Assembly: GCA_021234155.1 (NCBI GenBank)
Contig: JAJEKV010000026.1
Location: 16,482,283-16,546,282 of the forward strand
Origin: Isoetes taiwanensis
Taxonomy: Eukaryota; Streptophyta; Lycopodiopsida; Isoetales; Isoetaceae
Reading direction: 5' to 3'
DNA: 64,000 nucleotides
A program made the translations under genes and the position numbers. This document shows, one piece after another, positions 21,378 through 32,462 of this stretch. The notes under the pieces were generated by a model that worked only from the letters and a program-made list of their open reading frames with translations, did not search any database and was not told where the DNA came from. The first letter of the stretch is position 1; the number at the start of each line of letters is the position of its first letter.

Positions 21378-24300
21378 ATGGCTCGAGAGAAAAGAACCGC
21401 AGAGCCTCCAACTCCCTGCTCGCGAGCTTCCTCCCCGCAATGGCTTTCACACCTCCTCAACGACACCCGTGAAGTAGCCACGAATATTCTACATCCGACA
21501 TTCCAACACCCAGCTCTGTTGAGTTTACTCCAGCAAGACCACCTCGGCTTCCACCACCAGTTCAATTTACTCCACCACACCCTGCTCCTGAACGTCGTTT
21601 GCCCCCACCAATGCGTTTTACTCCACCACAGGCTAGAGAGCTCAGACTACCTACTCCAGTTCATTTTAGTACGTCGCCCATAGTCCACCGTAGGCTCCCT
21701 CCACGGAGGCAAATCACACCAACTCCATCCATTTCGCTAAATGGTACTACAACAAGTGGGAGCAGTCAGCGACACGCAACTCCTGTGTTCTACGACACTT
21801 CAGGAGCTGGTCAACTACGTCACCAGCCTCGATTACTTTTTCCCAGAGAGAGGGAAAGCACCTCCCCCCAGGACTTGCCCACATCAAACCTCTCAGCATC
21901 TACAAGTACACCTCATGTTGATCTCTCAGACGAAGAAACACCTCATGTTGATGTCTCAGACGAGGACCTACCAAAGCCACAAGACTCCATGTTCGAATTC
22001 AAAGCCCCTGCAAGTAAAAATCTTAAGCGTAACTTACACAAGAGAGCATGTACAACCGTTAGAAGAAAGAAACTCATGGACGAGGCTCACTTGCGGGCAA
22101 CACATACAAAGCACTGTTGTTCTCAACGTTGTTTGCTTAAGATTGGACTAAAGGAATTGAGGTTGCTTCGTGATAGTTACAGTTCAATGACTCGCTAGAC
22201 CAAAGGGGCTACTTAGCCTTCAATATTAGGCGGATGATGGTGAGAAGTTTACTTACACAAATGGTGGCCACACACCGTCGGCGTCAACGGCCTTCAAATT
22301 GATTCATGCTTTAGGCAGCAGACGACTTGACCGCCTGAAGAAAAGGCTTGACAAGAATCCAGGCATCAATGACTACTGCCATTCAGGAGGCATAACCAGA
22401 ATTCATGCCCTTCAATGTGTTTCCTGGATGGAAGGTTTCTTTAAGGAGTCTTGTGAGAAACTCCCTAACAGCCCTATGTACCACTTGAGTGACAATTTCA
22501 CGAAACAAGAAGTCTACGATAATTATAAGGAGATGTGTGTTGAGGCCGGAGAACGCTTTGTTCCGCTACTCTTACTTTACGTGCTCTGAAAAAAGAGTTT
22601 TCTCGTGTCCATTCCTAGAAAGCATAGGATGTCTGTTTGTGCTACATGCTCAATTAAAAGCTCGAGACAAAATGCAAGGACACTTCACACTAAAAGTAAG
22701 CTTCCAGGACGTGTTCTTGCCTAGTTCTACTTAAAAGTAGGTTCTTTCCTAAACATATTTTCATTTCAGATGCATTGAAGGAGAAACTGAACAAGCACAG
22801 AGAACAACAATCTTTGGAAAGGAGAAAATTGACAAAACATAGGAAGAAAGCACTGAACAACCACTCAACTACATATCGGTTGTTATTGATGGAATGGACC
22901 GAAGAAGACCACCCTACCACATTTTGTCAATGTGCCTAAGGATGCTGCTGAAGAAGATTTCATACATCTGCATGTTGTTGGTGCTATGGTATTTAATGGA
23001 AAACTATCTTGCAAGGCATTTTTGAATTATCCAAACATTCATGCTGATCCAAATCTCACTATCACAATATTGAATAAGCTTCTTTCCAATCTAGAACATA
23101 TACCACCGGTTCTGTATCTTCAGCTAGACAACACGACAAGGGAAAATAAGAATCAGGCGTTGTTTGCTTACTGTGCTATGCTAGTAGAGAAACAAATCTT
23201 CAAGAAGGTGAAGATTGGTTTCCTGCTTGTTGGTCATACACACGATCAAATTGATCAGATGTTCAAGAGGGTTCTCTAAACGTCTTGCTTTCGAAAAAAA
23301 AAGCTCTCGACCTACCAAGAATGATTGAGGTTATCCAAGATTCCTACAATCCTCTCGTCCGCACATCGAAGTTATTGGAAGAAACTTATGATTTCAAAGA
23401 ATGGATTTTTCGGAGAGATCAACTGGGTCACTGTGCTATTGAGCCCTTGAGAAACATTACATTTCAGCATCAGATCAAAATTTCACTTGTAGATGGCAAG
23501 GCCATCTTACAAGGAAAGAAATATGCCACATCCTTGCGGTGGCGACCCGGCAGTATTCAATTCATTCGCACCATCCCCAATACTAGTTCCATGCTCTCTG
23601 CAGAGCAAATGCCTCTAAAAAGCTTGAAAGAAATCACAAAGAGTAAAAAGGAGGGAAGAGCATTTGACTCAAACAAATCATTGGATTGCATTGAGACAAG
23701 TATTCAGTCGTGCTCTAACCACTTTGGGGAGGCAGATGCTTTATGGTGGCCTCAGTTTTTTTCTCGGCAACGTGACATGTTGCAAGCTTCATTACAAGGT
23801 CGAAGACCAGTTACATTCAACTGGCCATCTAGGCAAACTCTCCCTGTGCAAGTCGAGAATCAAGAGGAACATGTAGAGATATTGGCTAGCTCAGATGAAG
23901 ATGACAGAGTCATGTACACTGGCCCTAGACGCACGGCACAACAAGTTGCTCGAGTCTCTGGTTCAGTCTCAGAGATTCAGAAAGGAATGCTCATAGCTGT
24001 CCCAGCTGATAATGATGAATCTGGGAAGCCATTCTGGCTAGCTAAAGTACTGGAGGTAACAAGAGAGGATGGAATTCCCACTCAATTAAAAGTGCACTGG
24101 ATGAGAACAAATGCTGCCAATGCTTTCAGTGGGAGTTATACTTTGGAGATGGTAAAAACAGGAGTGGGAAAGAGAGCAAAGTCCAAAGCAAGCACTGCTG
24201 TCATAGATCTAGCTGAAGTAAAGGTTCTTGCATATGACTTTGTTCTGGTCACTCAAACTTTAATAAGGTCGGCATGTGGATTAGACAAACAACCTAGAAA

Positions 24301-24460
24301 GGTGGCAAAAAAAGATGATGATGAAGACTCACTTGTAGACAGTGAGGAAGAAGATCGTTCGAGTACATCCAGTGCTGAGAGTGAAGCTGAGGATGAAGGC
24401 TCAAGTGATCAGGGATTAAATGAGTCGGAGGATGAGATGCATCCCCGATCTTGCTTTTAA
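21378..24460 (+). pseudogene. Transposase-like gene of element A (DUF7869-type, DDE-like)
   Basis: The N-terminus is proline-rich with repeated FTPP (21490-21700), then an acidic LSDEETPHVDVSDED part and a Cys cluster, HTKHCCSQRCL (about 22105-22140). A helical region (22290-22590) has RIHALQCVSWMEGFF and YHLSDNFTKQEVY. The core has VVIDGMD (22879-22899), LYLQLDN with ENKN (23118-23153) and GHTHDQIDQMF (23232-23264), a DDE/RNase H-like arrangement I associate with DUF7869 proteins of seed-free plants and invertebrates. The end (23285-24460) has a QKGMLIAVPADN...FWLAKVLEV segment and an acidic Ser/Glu tail. A small intron at 22696-22769 (GTAAGC...TTTCAG) is likely. An in-frame TGA near 21470, a shift right after IDGMD and two changes around 23275-23305 (one in an A run) break the frame. 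Start uncertain: ATG 21378 or 21440. Confidence 0.6.
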
Positions 24461-24895
24461 GCAAATGTAAGTTTGTCCGATGACTTCGAACATGTAAAGA
24501 ACAGAAAGTGCAGGTGATGAGTGTTTGTCAAAATGTCCTATATTTTTGACAATTTTGTTCATAATTTTGTACAATTTTCACAACCTTGAATATATCACTT
24601 CTTTGTCACTCTACTACCCTTGCTATTTTTTTTATTGCTCCTTTTTTGCTACACTTTATAAAAGTAACTATTTTTTGTTCTAGTTTAGGAGGATGAAAAT
24701 TGCTATTTAAAATTTTTGCACGAAAGTTATGTTCAATCAACCCCTCAAAAATGGTACCTAAATTACTTAAATTGTCACACCTGTCACAAAAAAATCTTAA
24801 AAATGGACTTTTTTAAGGGAATTTTAGGGAATCTTTCAAAGATTCCTTCTGAAGTGCGTTTCCAGCAAATAAGTGCGTTTCATTTTAAACTTTGT
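24461..24895. other. 3' flank of element A, nothing recognised
   Basis: AT-rich sequence with no iterons, no terminal inverted repeat that I can match to the left side, and no gene. It ends exactly where the truncated LTR starts. Confidence 0.4.
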
Positions 24896-25098
24896 TATGA
24901 GATAAACCTGAGTACATCTGAAGAGGCTCCGGTCTAATATAGTGTAGACCGCAAATCTGAGCCATACATCTAACTAAATCTAATCCCTACACTTATGTTG
25001 ACCTAATCATGCCAAGTGTCAGTCTGCCACCACTGACACCTAACATGTGCATGCACCTAACATGTGCATGCACAATGTTAACCACTAGGTGGTTAACA
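24896..25098 (-). mobile_element. Truncated LTR of the 12.3-15.1 kb family
   Basis: Matches the last 200 bp of the LTR and is followed by the same GTCAC...TGTGTGGGCGAGG flank, so it derives from the same insertion locus by duplication and not from a new insertion. No internal region is attached. Confidence 0.85.
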
Positions 25099-25429
25099 GT
25101 CACTATGTGTGGGCGAGGTATGGGTCTGACGCCTCCTGGGTCGCAGGAAGCGTGCCTATACGGACGCCCTGGACTCGCTATAGATTTAGGGGGATAAGTC
25201 GGGTACAGATGCGTGTGCGTCCGGGTGGCATGTATCCTCTAGTACATCCATGGAACCATTGTGATTCTGGAGGGGATTCATCCCTTTCCTGCCTCATCGG
25301 ACTGGGGAGATTTAACCTGGAGTAGTTTCATGGGTAACTCCATGAGATTGCATCTTCGGACGACTACAACTATGCCATATCAGGATTCAACCTATCTGCA
25401 AAGTGTGCACAAGAGGGGCAGATGGATTG

Positions 25430-25641
25430 GACCACCCATGAAAAAGCGCAGATCCATTGCTTCTATTCGCATAGCCGCACACCATCTCCAGATTGACACA
25501 GGGAGATGGATTGGGGAGCCGCATCACGAGAGGCTTTGTCAATGCTGCCAAGTTGGAGCTATGGAAGACGAATGCTACACCCTTCATGCATTCTGCAGTA
25601 CTTCAACAAAATTTGTATTTTCATTTGCTGCATTTACTTAA
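25430..25641 (+). mobile_element. LINE C-terminal fragment
   Basis: Encodes MKKRRSIASIRIAAHHLQID, GRWIGEPHHERLCQCC and MEDECYTLHAFC, the best preserved version of this C-terminal Cys/His segment in the window. It is truncated at both ends and fused to X on the left and SD1 on the right. Confidence 0.8.
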
Positions 25642-25748
25642 GGTAAAGTTGGGCGTCATATTATATATCAACTTGACATGCATAGGATCTCAAGTCTCCA
25701 TATTATCTTATACACAGTTTTATTAACAATTTTGTTTAATTTAATGCC

Positions 25749-26024
25749 CTATTTGAACCAGAAAAAATGCGCCTTTGATCGAACTTGTCCAGCTTCTATG
25801 AACCAATAGCCTACTACAATGGCACGAAGAGCTGGCCACGAAAGCTCTTCAGGAGCAAAGAAATGATAGAGAACATCTTTGAAGTCGGAATGCAAAGCCC
25901 ATACCAATAATTTTGATGGAATGACTACTTTACAAGGGTCAACAAGCACTCCCGATTTCTGTGCATTGTGAAAAAAAATTGATCTTACACCAACTGCAAA
26001 AACCTTCATCAACCAGAAGAGCAC
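25749..26024 (-). pseudogene. Unidentified exon-like segment in SD1 (right copy)
   Basis: A 91-codon frame containing SGVLVDPCKVVIPSKLLVWA and FAPEELSWPALRAIVVGYWF, the most complete of the three copies. The family is unknown. Confidence 0.45.
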
Positions 26025-26489
26025 TCACGAGTTTATTATACGCATACACAGTGACTGCAAGAAAAATATGGACAAGCGGAAAACCTTCTAGAATGTGTGT
26101 GATCTTATACAGAGGCAGCCCCAGGAGGAAGAAAGCTTATTAGAACCAGATATTTCCATATCTGCAGCCTAGTGTGAAACTTCCGAGCAAGTCCCACATA
26201 GCAATAGAATGATGCATCATAGAGTGCAGAAGGGGGGAATTTTGATTTGGCTCCCTTTCACGAGCCTGCACTACCACAAAAAAATGAGTGATTATATACA
26301 TGCAGCTCTTTAAGAAAAAGGGAATGGAAGTAAAATGCAGACTCCCAAGAAGATTTAAGCTTGAAGTCAAAAGTTGAATTGGAATTATCTATAGGGTTTG
26401 AATATATTGTATAGAGAAAATCTTACCTTTAGTTTGTAAAAACAGTTGAAGTAGAAACAAAGGGCAAAATGCTTGAGCTATATTTGTAT

Positions 26490-27017
26490 CAACATGTGTA
26501 GCATAGAGTCCGCGAAGAATAATCCCAAAGGAGAGGACCGAATCAAAGAACCAAAGCAATGTGTGCTCAACCTACCAACAACAACGAGAGGATTATGAAA
26601 GCCTTCGAAAGAAGCTGCAATATACCTTTGCCCAAGCTATCAGAGATGGGATCAACATGACTAAAGCTGTAAGATGCAACAGCAATAATCCCTGATGGAA
26701 TTTAAATAGCTCGAATTGCATTAGACGTGTCATCTGCATTTTTTCTAATACCCTTTAATTTCTGATAACTTCGGTTTTCGTTTTGCTGACGATAACTGGT
26801 GAGTTGCACAATTCAAACATACAAAAGATGCTCAGAAGAAATAATAAATTCCATAACCAATTCCATTGCTTATCAAAATAATGCAGCATGGCAATTCCAG
26901 ACATGAAATCCAATCAAAATGAGGAGACCGAGAGCAGGATGAACAAAGAATACTAGTGTAGTTGCCAGAACTCCTATTGCAAGAGCTGGCCTAGATCTCA
27001 TCCTCCGGATTGTCTGC
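26490..27017 (-). pseudogene. PGAP1-like C-terminal exons, second copy
   Basis: Colinear with 9850-10360. The hydrophobic exon lies at about 26875-27017, the LLLLHLTALVMLIPSLIAW exon at about 26622-26687 and the WFFDSVLSFGII exon at about 26500-26560. Base differences from the first copy are few and include synonymous ones. As in the first copy, only the end of the gene is present. Confidence 0.55.
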
Positions 27018-27033
27018 ATATATTGACGTCACG

Positions 27034-27773
27034 TTGTTAAGACACCTACGGGTGTTTCCATATTAGAAATTTAAGGAACATATCAAACCTAGTTTAGTTC
27101 TGGATTTGACTCGTTTTCGTTTTTATCCTAGTGACAATTCTTTGTAGATTCATGCATTTCATGGAGCATGTATAAAATGATTATTTTCAATTATTTCCAG
27201 ATCAAAATTCTTTTCCTTTAGAATAATTGGGTCCTAACCCAAATGAAGATCCCCTCGCTACATTGTGCATGGCTACAATAATATGGATGGTATCAAGTAT
27301 TTTAGGCTTGCAGTAGATTCGTTGTTGTCATATTGGAAGACTTTATGCTTTGCATTTAAAATTGGACATCAAGGTGAACCAATTCTCAATTTCTGCCACA
27401 GACTACTCCACTTGTACTTCCATGTTTCAGCCCCGTAATCGATGCACCCATAATCAAGTCTTCTTAATCCCAACATAAATCGTGATTAGATATTCTTAGT
27501 CTTGAAAGGCTTACCTTCTGTCTTGTATAACAAATCTAGATCCAAATATAGCTATAAGAATGAATGAATGAATATTCTAGAGCAATTGAATGAATCAGCC
27601 AATTCTAGAACATATCAAACCTAGTTTAGTTCTGGATTTGACTCGTTTTCGTTTTTATCCTAGTGACAATTCTTTGTAGATTCATGCATTTCATGGTGCA
27701 AATATGTATAAAATGATTATTCTCAATTATTTCCATATCAAAATTCTTTTCCTCTACAATAATTGGGTCCTAA
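27034..27773. repeat. SD1 distal part, copy 3, plus a second nested fragment
   Basis: 27034-27597 repeats the 420-1410 sequence. From 27606 to 27773 the AACATATCAAACC...AATTGGGTCCTA section starts over, so a 165-bp piece is present twice in tandem before the LINE copy begins. Confidence 0.75.
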
Positions 27774-28498
27774 AAAAGATGCTCTCCCACATAGAAATCT
27801 TCAATAAGATCTTTGTTTCGTGCTAACATATAATCAATGGTACTGCCTCCTACATGGTTTCTGTATGTCAAATTTCCAGAGCGAGGAAAAGATTTGATTC
27901 CATTCATTATCTTCAGTTGGCAGGTTGTGCTTAGTTCCAGCAATCTTTGACCCATCTCATTTGATAGTGTATCTGCTGAAAATCTGTCATAAACTGGGTC
28001 CTCCAACTCATCAAGGTGTACATTTGTGAGATCTTCATATGTCTTGGCTTGTTGGCAGCCTGTTCAGCCATTAAAGTCCCCTACTACAAATGTTTCCCCT
28101 TTAGCAGAATACTCCAATATGTCCGAGTAGATGTTTCCATATGGATGCGAGCTGTCTGGTGCAAAATAGCACGCAGCTAAGAATAATGGTGGTTGCCCAT
28201 TCCCATTTATCTGAATCTAAATATACTGGTTACTTGGATCTTGTTTAAGGACCTGTATCTCATAAACTATGTCTACATTCTTGTAGATGGCAATTCCTCC
28301 GAAGCCACGGCCAGCTCCTGTTATCTTTTCATTCCACACTTGACTTAGCAGCACATAACCAGGTACCTCAGGAGGAAGTCTAAATTGGTGAGCCCAAGTT
28401 TCGGTGAAGCAGAGTATATCTTGGTGTCTCCAGATTTCCATAGTTGCATTTATCTTGGCCTGGGTTAGTCCATGTGTATTCCATAGACTGACTCTCAA
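27774..28498 (-). pseudogene. LINE ORF2, endonuclease domain only
   Basis: Begins MRVSLWNTHGLTQAKINAT and shows the order of APE-type endonuclease motifs: WNTHGL, CFTETWAH (catalytic Glu), ACYFAPDSSH, VVGDFNG and GSTIDYMLA. This enzyme nicks target DNA for target-primed reverse transcription. In-frame stops follow SNQYI and GDFNG, and nothing remains beyond about 240 residues. Confidence 0.8.
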
Positions 28499-28510
28499 GG
28501 CCCTTACTTC

Positions 28511-29217
28511 CTATTTGTGTCTTCTGTTTGTGACAATAGCCTTTCCATTCTGATCAAGGTAAGCAACTAAACCCTTGTCTCGAGCTTCCTTCACTCCAGC
28601 CCATTCCTGTTTGCGTACTTCTAGCTGGCCTGGAGTTAAATCCCGGTCCAGCCATATCCTTTCTCCTTTCAGACCACTCCTGTTGAGGAGCACCTGGTCT
28701 CTGGCTTCTTTTGTGTGAAATTTCACTAGTATTGGGCGGGCATATGAACCGGTTTTCCCAATCTATGTGAAGAAACATGTAATGGATCATGAAGGTGCAT
28801 TGTGTCTGAAAAGAATCTTCTTGCCGTGTCTGTCAGGTCTTCTCCTTCAATCTCTGGTAATCCGAATATCTTCAGATTTTTGGTACGAATTTCTTGGTCC
28901 ATTTGTTCAGATGATACCTCGGCTTGGTGAATTCTCATTTGTTCTTTGGTGGTTTCAGCCATCAGAGAAGCTAACTTGTGTTCTAGCTCTGTAATATGTG
29001 CCCTAAGATTAGTAGACGGTTTTTGCAATGTGGAAGTCAATTCTACAGTTTGGTCTTTGTTTAGGGCAAGCAACTCATTGAGAGTGCCCCGGATTCCTGC
29101 TACTTCAGACCTTAAAGATTTGATCTCGGTTTTCAGATCCAAGACCAAAGCTATCAGACTGGCTGTGTCTCCATCAAATTCGATGGAGCACTCACCTTTC
29201 TTTGCCTTCGGGGGCAT
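28511..29217 (-). pseudogene. LINE ORF1 protein (coiled coil plus RRM-like)
   Basis: The product starts MPPKAKKGECSIEFDGD. A coiled coil of about 90 residues follows (LKTEIKSLRSEVAGIRGTL, LEHKLASLMAETTKEQMRI), then the RRM-like core typical of L1 ORF1p: RTKNLKIFGLPEIEGED, SSHRLGKP, ARPILVKFHTKEARDQVL. ORF1p binds the element's RNA as a trimer. A one-base frame change at GGTTCATATGCCCGCCC separates the two parts of the RRM region. The closing segment, VKEARDKGLVAYLDQNGKAI, resembles the usual C-terminal domain. Confidence 0.75.
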
Positions 29218-29230
29218 CCCCTACGAAAAA

Positions 29231-31189
29231 CCCCTGCGCCCGAACCTGCGCCCGAACCTGCATATAGACATTACCTAATACTCTAATGATGGATGGAAGG
29301 GCACTAAGAAATCCATAAATGTATGTAACAGTGGTAGTAGAGCTAAAAACAAGCCATTACATTCGAAGTCCTAATATTAAGTGTGACATAATACCATGAT
29401 AGATAATAGACAAATGGTAACCCATGTTACAATTTTTTATTATCAAATGCTTTGCTCTTGTCAGTAACATAATAAATATGCAACCTAGTCCTGTAGCACA
29501 TTTCTCAAGAACTCAAATATTAAATACCTTAGCGATTGCATTCAAGACTCCCATGACATCATATCAAAATCCAGCATTTAAAAACTTGTTCAACAAGCAG
29601 GGGATGTTCGTGGGCTCCAACATAGCATCTGGTGACAATCATTTCCCATAGCGTCCAGCAGTCACTTTATGCACTTGTAACTAGGCAAGCTTGATTGTAA
29701 AAAAAGAAGAAACATCCAAGTCTTCAAGGTCTCTGGGCGCATCAAATATAAAAATCCAACTTCAAAAAACCATGGACAAAAAAATGGGCCCATTTACTAA
29801 CTCAATAAGAAAGCATTAGATTTCATTTAGTAAAGAATGGAGTGTCAACACAATTGCAGGATGTACAGGACAAGTAGAAATAGAACTAAGCAAGAAAACA
29901 AAGAGAAACAATAAATACAATATGGAATTGAAGCTTCTGGTGCACAAGCCTAGAACTTATCAAATTCCAGTTAGAATGGAAATCAACCTAATATTGTCAA
30001 AGCTTTTATTGTATCTCTCGGCAATTCTAGTGTAGAGCTGCAATAAGTTATCTTAGGATAGAGGACCTTATAAAATAGGGAATCTTAAGGGTAACTAACA
30101 AACAAGAAACAAACTAGAGACCAGGCAGAGTCCCAAAATACACTTGAAATCAGTCATTTGTTCATTTCCTAACTAGGTGTATCCAGCTTCTTCACCAAGG
30201 TCATTCTTGTACTTGCTGATTGCAAAACTTGGTTTCGTCTTGAAATAACCTGTACCCAACGCCAAAAAGAAAAATCTTGCAACTACTTAAGAAATAAACC
30301 TGTTGGAGGACCAAGGTCTGGCCAAAATGGTATGTGGCTAAGCGAAACTCTGCTACTGCCCCATGAAACCCATAATGCAAAACTCCAGAAAACAAAGGCC
30401 TGGTCGAATGGTCTAACTTAAACCAAAGAGGCTCAGCATTGCATTTCGTTTCCATCAAATTGTATTCCTGTTGGTTAGTACCATACTTATCTGCGAGTCA
30501 ATCATGAGCTGTGTAGCCAGAGATCAAATCTTTCAAGCTTTGGAAGCATGCCTTTACATTACAAATCTTCCTCAAAATATGGACTATTCATTCCAGTACA
30601 ACACAGAGGGAAAGAAATCTCTTCTTCCCTTCAACAAAAAAAGTGAAGAAATCGATCCATCAAGGGTTTCTATACCTGTTTCTGCGTCAAGGGTCTCAAA
30701 TCCTCGTATTCTGTGCTGTACAAAGCTAAAATTCATAAATCCGCCATAGCCAGGTCTGACGAAGCTGTAGGTCTGGCGATGCTATATATTCAATCCGCCA
30801 CATTCAAGTGAGGCAGAATCTTAAAACCTGAAATTTCCATCAAATCAGAAATTCCCTAAGTCCGACAGGAGCTCTAATCCGCCATAGCCAAGTCCGGTAC
30901 AGTTAATGAACCCTAGAAGTAGTGCCCCAAGTAGGACTCCAGTTCCGGCAGCATGCCCTAAATGTTACCCGTTCTAATCTTGTTTCCCTTTTTTTAAAAC
31001 ACATTAATTAACACAATCTCCATCCTTGAATATCATAGCCACATAAAAAATCAAGGGTCCAGAAAGGGCGCACTCTAGAAACACTATTTAGTACACCTCA
31101 TCAAATACAGCACCGAAATCATAGTAAAACCTTAGTAAAAATCGTACAAAAACATAAAAAAAAAAACCCTGTTATTATGCTACATATTC
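29231..31189. other. Mostly unassigned; possible terminal exon near 30180-30250
   Basis: No repeat or domain is recognised over most of this stretch. On the minus strand a GGGTACAG acceptor is followed by a short frame encoding YFKTKPSFAISKYKNDLGEE and a TAG stop, which could be the last exon of an unidentified gene. The upstream exon is unclear and I would not annotate a gene. Confidence 0.3.
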
Positions 31190-31350
31190 AAGAAATGGAG
31201 TAGAAGGTTTTCTATGGGTAGTAATGGGAGGTATTGTACAACATGGCATATAAAGAGGATGCTGGAGTGTGAAAATGGCATGGCCAGGGCACTTGCTAAT
31301 TTGCTTCAATTTCATATAATTTGCACTTTAAATTGCCTTTAAAAGAATAC
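31190..31350 (-). repeat. Inverted edge fragment of SD2
   Basis: The reverse complement matches 37860-38035, including TATGCCATGTTGTACAATACC and AGAAAACCTTCTACTCC. It lies directly before a LINE RT fragment, the same neighbour relation as at 7706/7711. Confidence 0.7.
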
Positions 31351-31380
31351 AGTATTTGCAGGGGCAGCCCCGCAGCAGGG

Positions 31381-31645
31381 CCCAGTGTTGGGAATCACAG
31401 AGGTAGAGGTAGCGCAGGGCCTGCATCGTCTAGCCAATGGAAAAGCACCAGACCTCGACGGCATGCATGCGGAGTTACTCAAGTGGGCAGGACCATCCAT
31501 GGCACCGGTACTAACTGCCATGTTCAACAAGGCATTGTGGGAAGGTTTTTCCCTGCAGTGGACCACTAGTAGAGTTGTCCCAATCTACAAGGCAGGAGAT
31601 CCGCACTGCCCGACCAATTACTGGACCATCGTGATCAGCTCAGTA
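31381..31645 (+). mobile_element. LINE reverse transcriptase N-terminal fragment
   Basis: Encodes VLGITEVEVAQGLHRLANGK, APDLDGMHAELLKWAGP and VPIYKAGDPHCPTNYW, the start of the RT domain (palm/finger motifs 0-1). It is the same family as 7711-7870, and both copies stop shortly after NYWTI. The family consensus of this motif reads NYRPI, so the arginine is replaced here. Confidence 0.8.
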
Positions 31646-32462
31646 TTTGGAAATGACAAAAAGCACTTGCTGTCCAAGTTTCAAAGCACAGTATATAAAG
31701 GACATAACTCAAAAAAAGAAAGCTCTATTTTTTAAGCATGAGCATTCGTTGAAGAGCTTAACGAGTGTTCTACAAAACAATTAGGTGGATGTTTCTCAAA
31801 TTGATAGTCTAAATGGGTCAAATAAAGCAAAAACATAGAGACATAGAATGAATCTACACATGAAATTGAATAAATATCATTTGTAGATAATAGACAAACC
31901 TTGTATTCAATGGCTTGGAACGAATGTCAGGAAGCTAAAGGTCTATGCTGCAAGAAACAAATGCTTTAAAAAATACCATAACATAAATGAACTGACCGAA
32001 ATGGAACATATACTAATTGAGATGGACTAGCTCCCTCCGATATAACAGGCAAAGATGAACGCTATTCTGCAGCTCAAAATGACTCAAAATGAATCAGAGC
32101 CAAATTAGGCTTCTCAATTTGCAAAGCTCCTTGGGCAAAAATAAAAGGAATAGAAGTACATTTAGGTGCTTACTAAATTGCGATGATTCGAGAGATGGGA
32201 TAGAGAGAGAACGCAAAAAGAGAGAAGAAATTGCTTGCCAAATTTGGAAAAGCAATTATTGGCTCCCACAGACATAAAATGTGCCACCTAGACAGACCCT
32301 GGACAGAACTGGAGCTTGCACATGCTTGAAGCCGAATCTGAGCCAACTAAAAACATCCTTCAATCTACAAAATCAAACATTTGGCAATTTAGCGTAGAGC
32401 ATCTTTGGTCTCTGAATCCGCACAAAGTAACAGACATAGCCCAGCAAAAAATCAAATGGACA
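31646..32462. other. Unassigned AT-rich spacer
   Basis: No gene or repeat recognised. A 62-codon lysine/arginine-rich frame at 32089-32277 has no support. Confidence 0.4.

Larger units (their letters stand above)
16571..24899. mobile_element. Element A: palindrome-rich DNA transposon-like unit with ParB-methyltransferase and transposase-like genes
   Basis: The unit is defined by where it interrupts the repeated SD1 sequence (16570/16571) and where the second direct repeat starts (24896). I could not identify terminal inverted repeats or a target duplication, so the real ends may lie inside these limits. It holds two divergent genes: a minus-strand, many-exon gene with a DNA methyltransferase domain (17058-21200) and a plus-strand transposase-like gene (21378-24460). 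Their 177-bp shared promoter and most minus-gene introns carry TATAAATTTATA palindromes. Both genes are interrupted by frameshifts, so this copy is dead as assembled. The combination of a nucleic-acid-processing enzyme and a DNA modification enzyme suggests a transposon that modifies or marks its own DNA, which is an inference. Confidence 0.6.
24896..26580. repeat. 1.7-kb direct repeat, right copy
   Basis: Nearly identical to 14871-16570, in the same orientation. It includes a truncated LTR (24896-25098), GTCAC, the X segment, a LINE C-terminal fragment and SD1. Unlike the left copy, it continues uninterrupted through SD1 to 27597. Confidence 0.85.
27774..29230 (-). mobile_element. LINE 5' half: ORF1 and start of ORF2
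   Basis: An L1-like non-LTR element reading on the minus strand. ORF1 precedes the endonuclease part of ORF2. The reverse transcriptase is missing, because the element stops at 27774 against SD1. This is the reverse of ordinary LINE truncation, which removes the 5' end, so the 3' part was removed by rearrangement. Confidence 0.8.

Noticed and set aside
16571-24899. Element A as a Polinton or other virus-like element
   Set aside because: No capsid, packaging ATPase, protein-primed polymerase or integrase was seen. Only a transposase-like and a methyltransferase gene are present.
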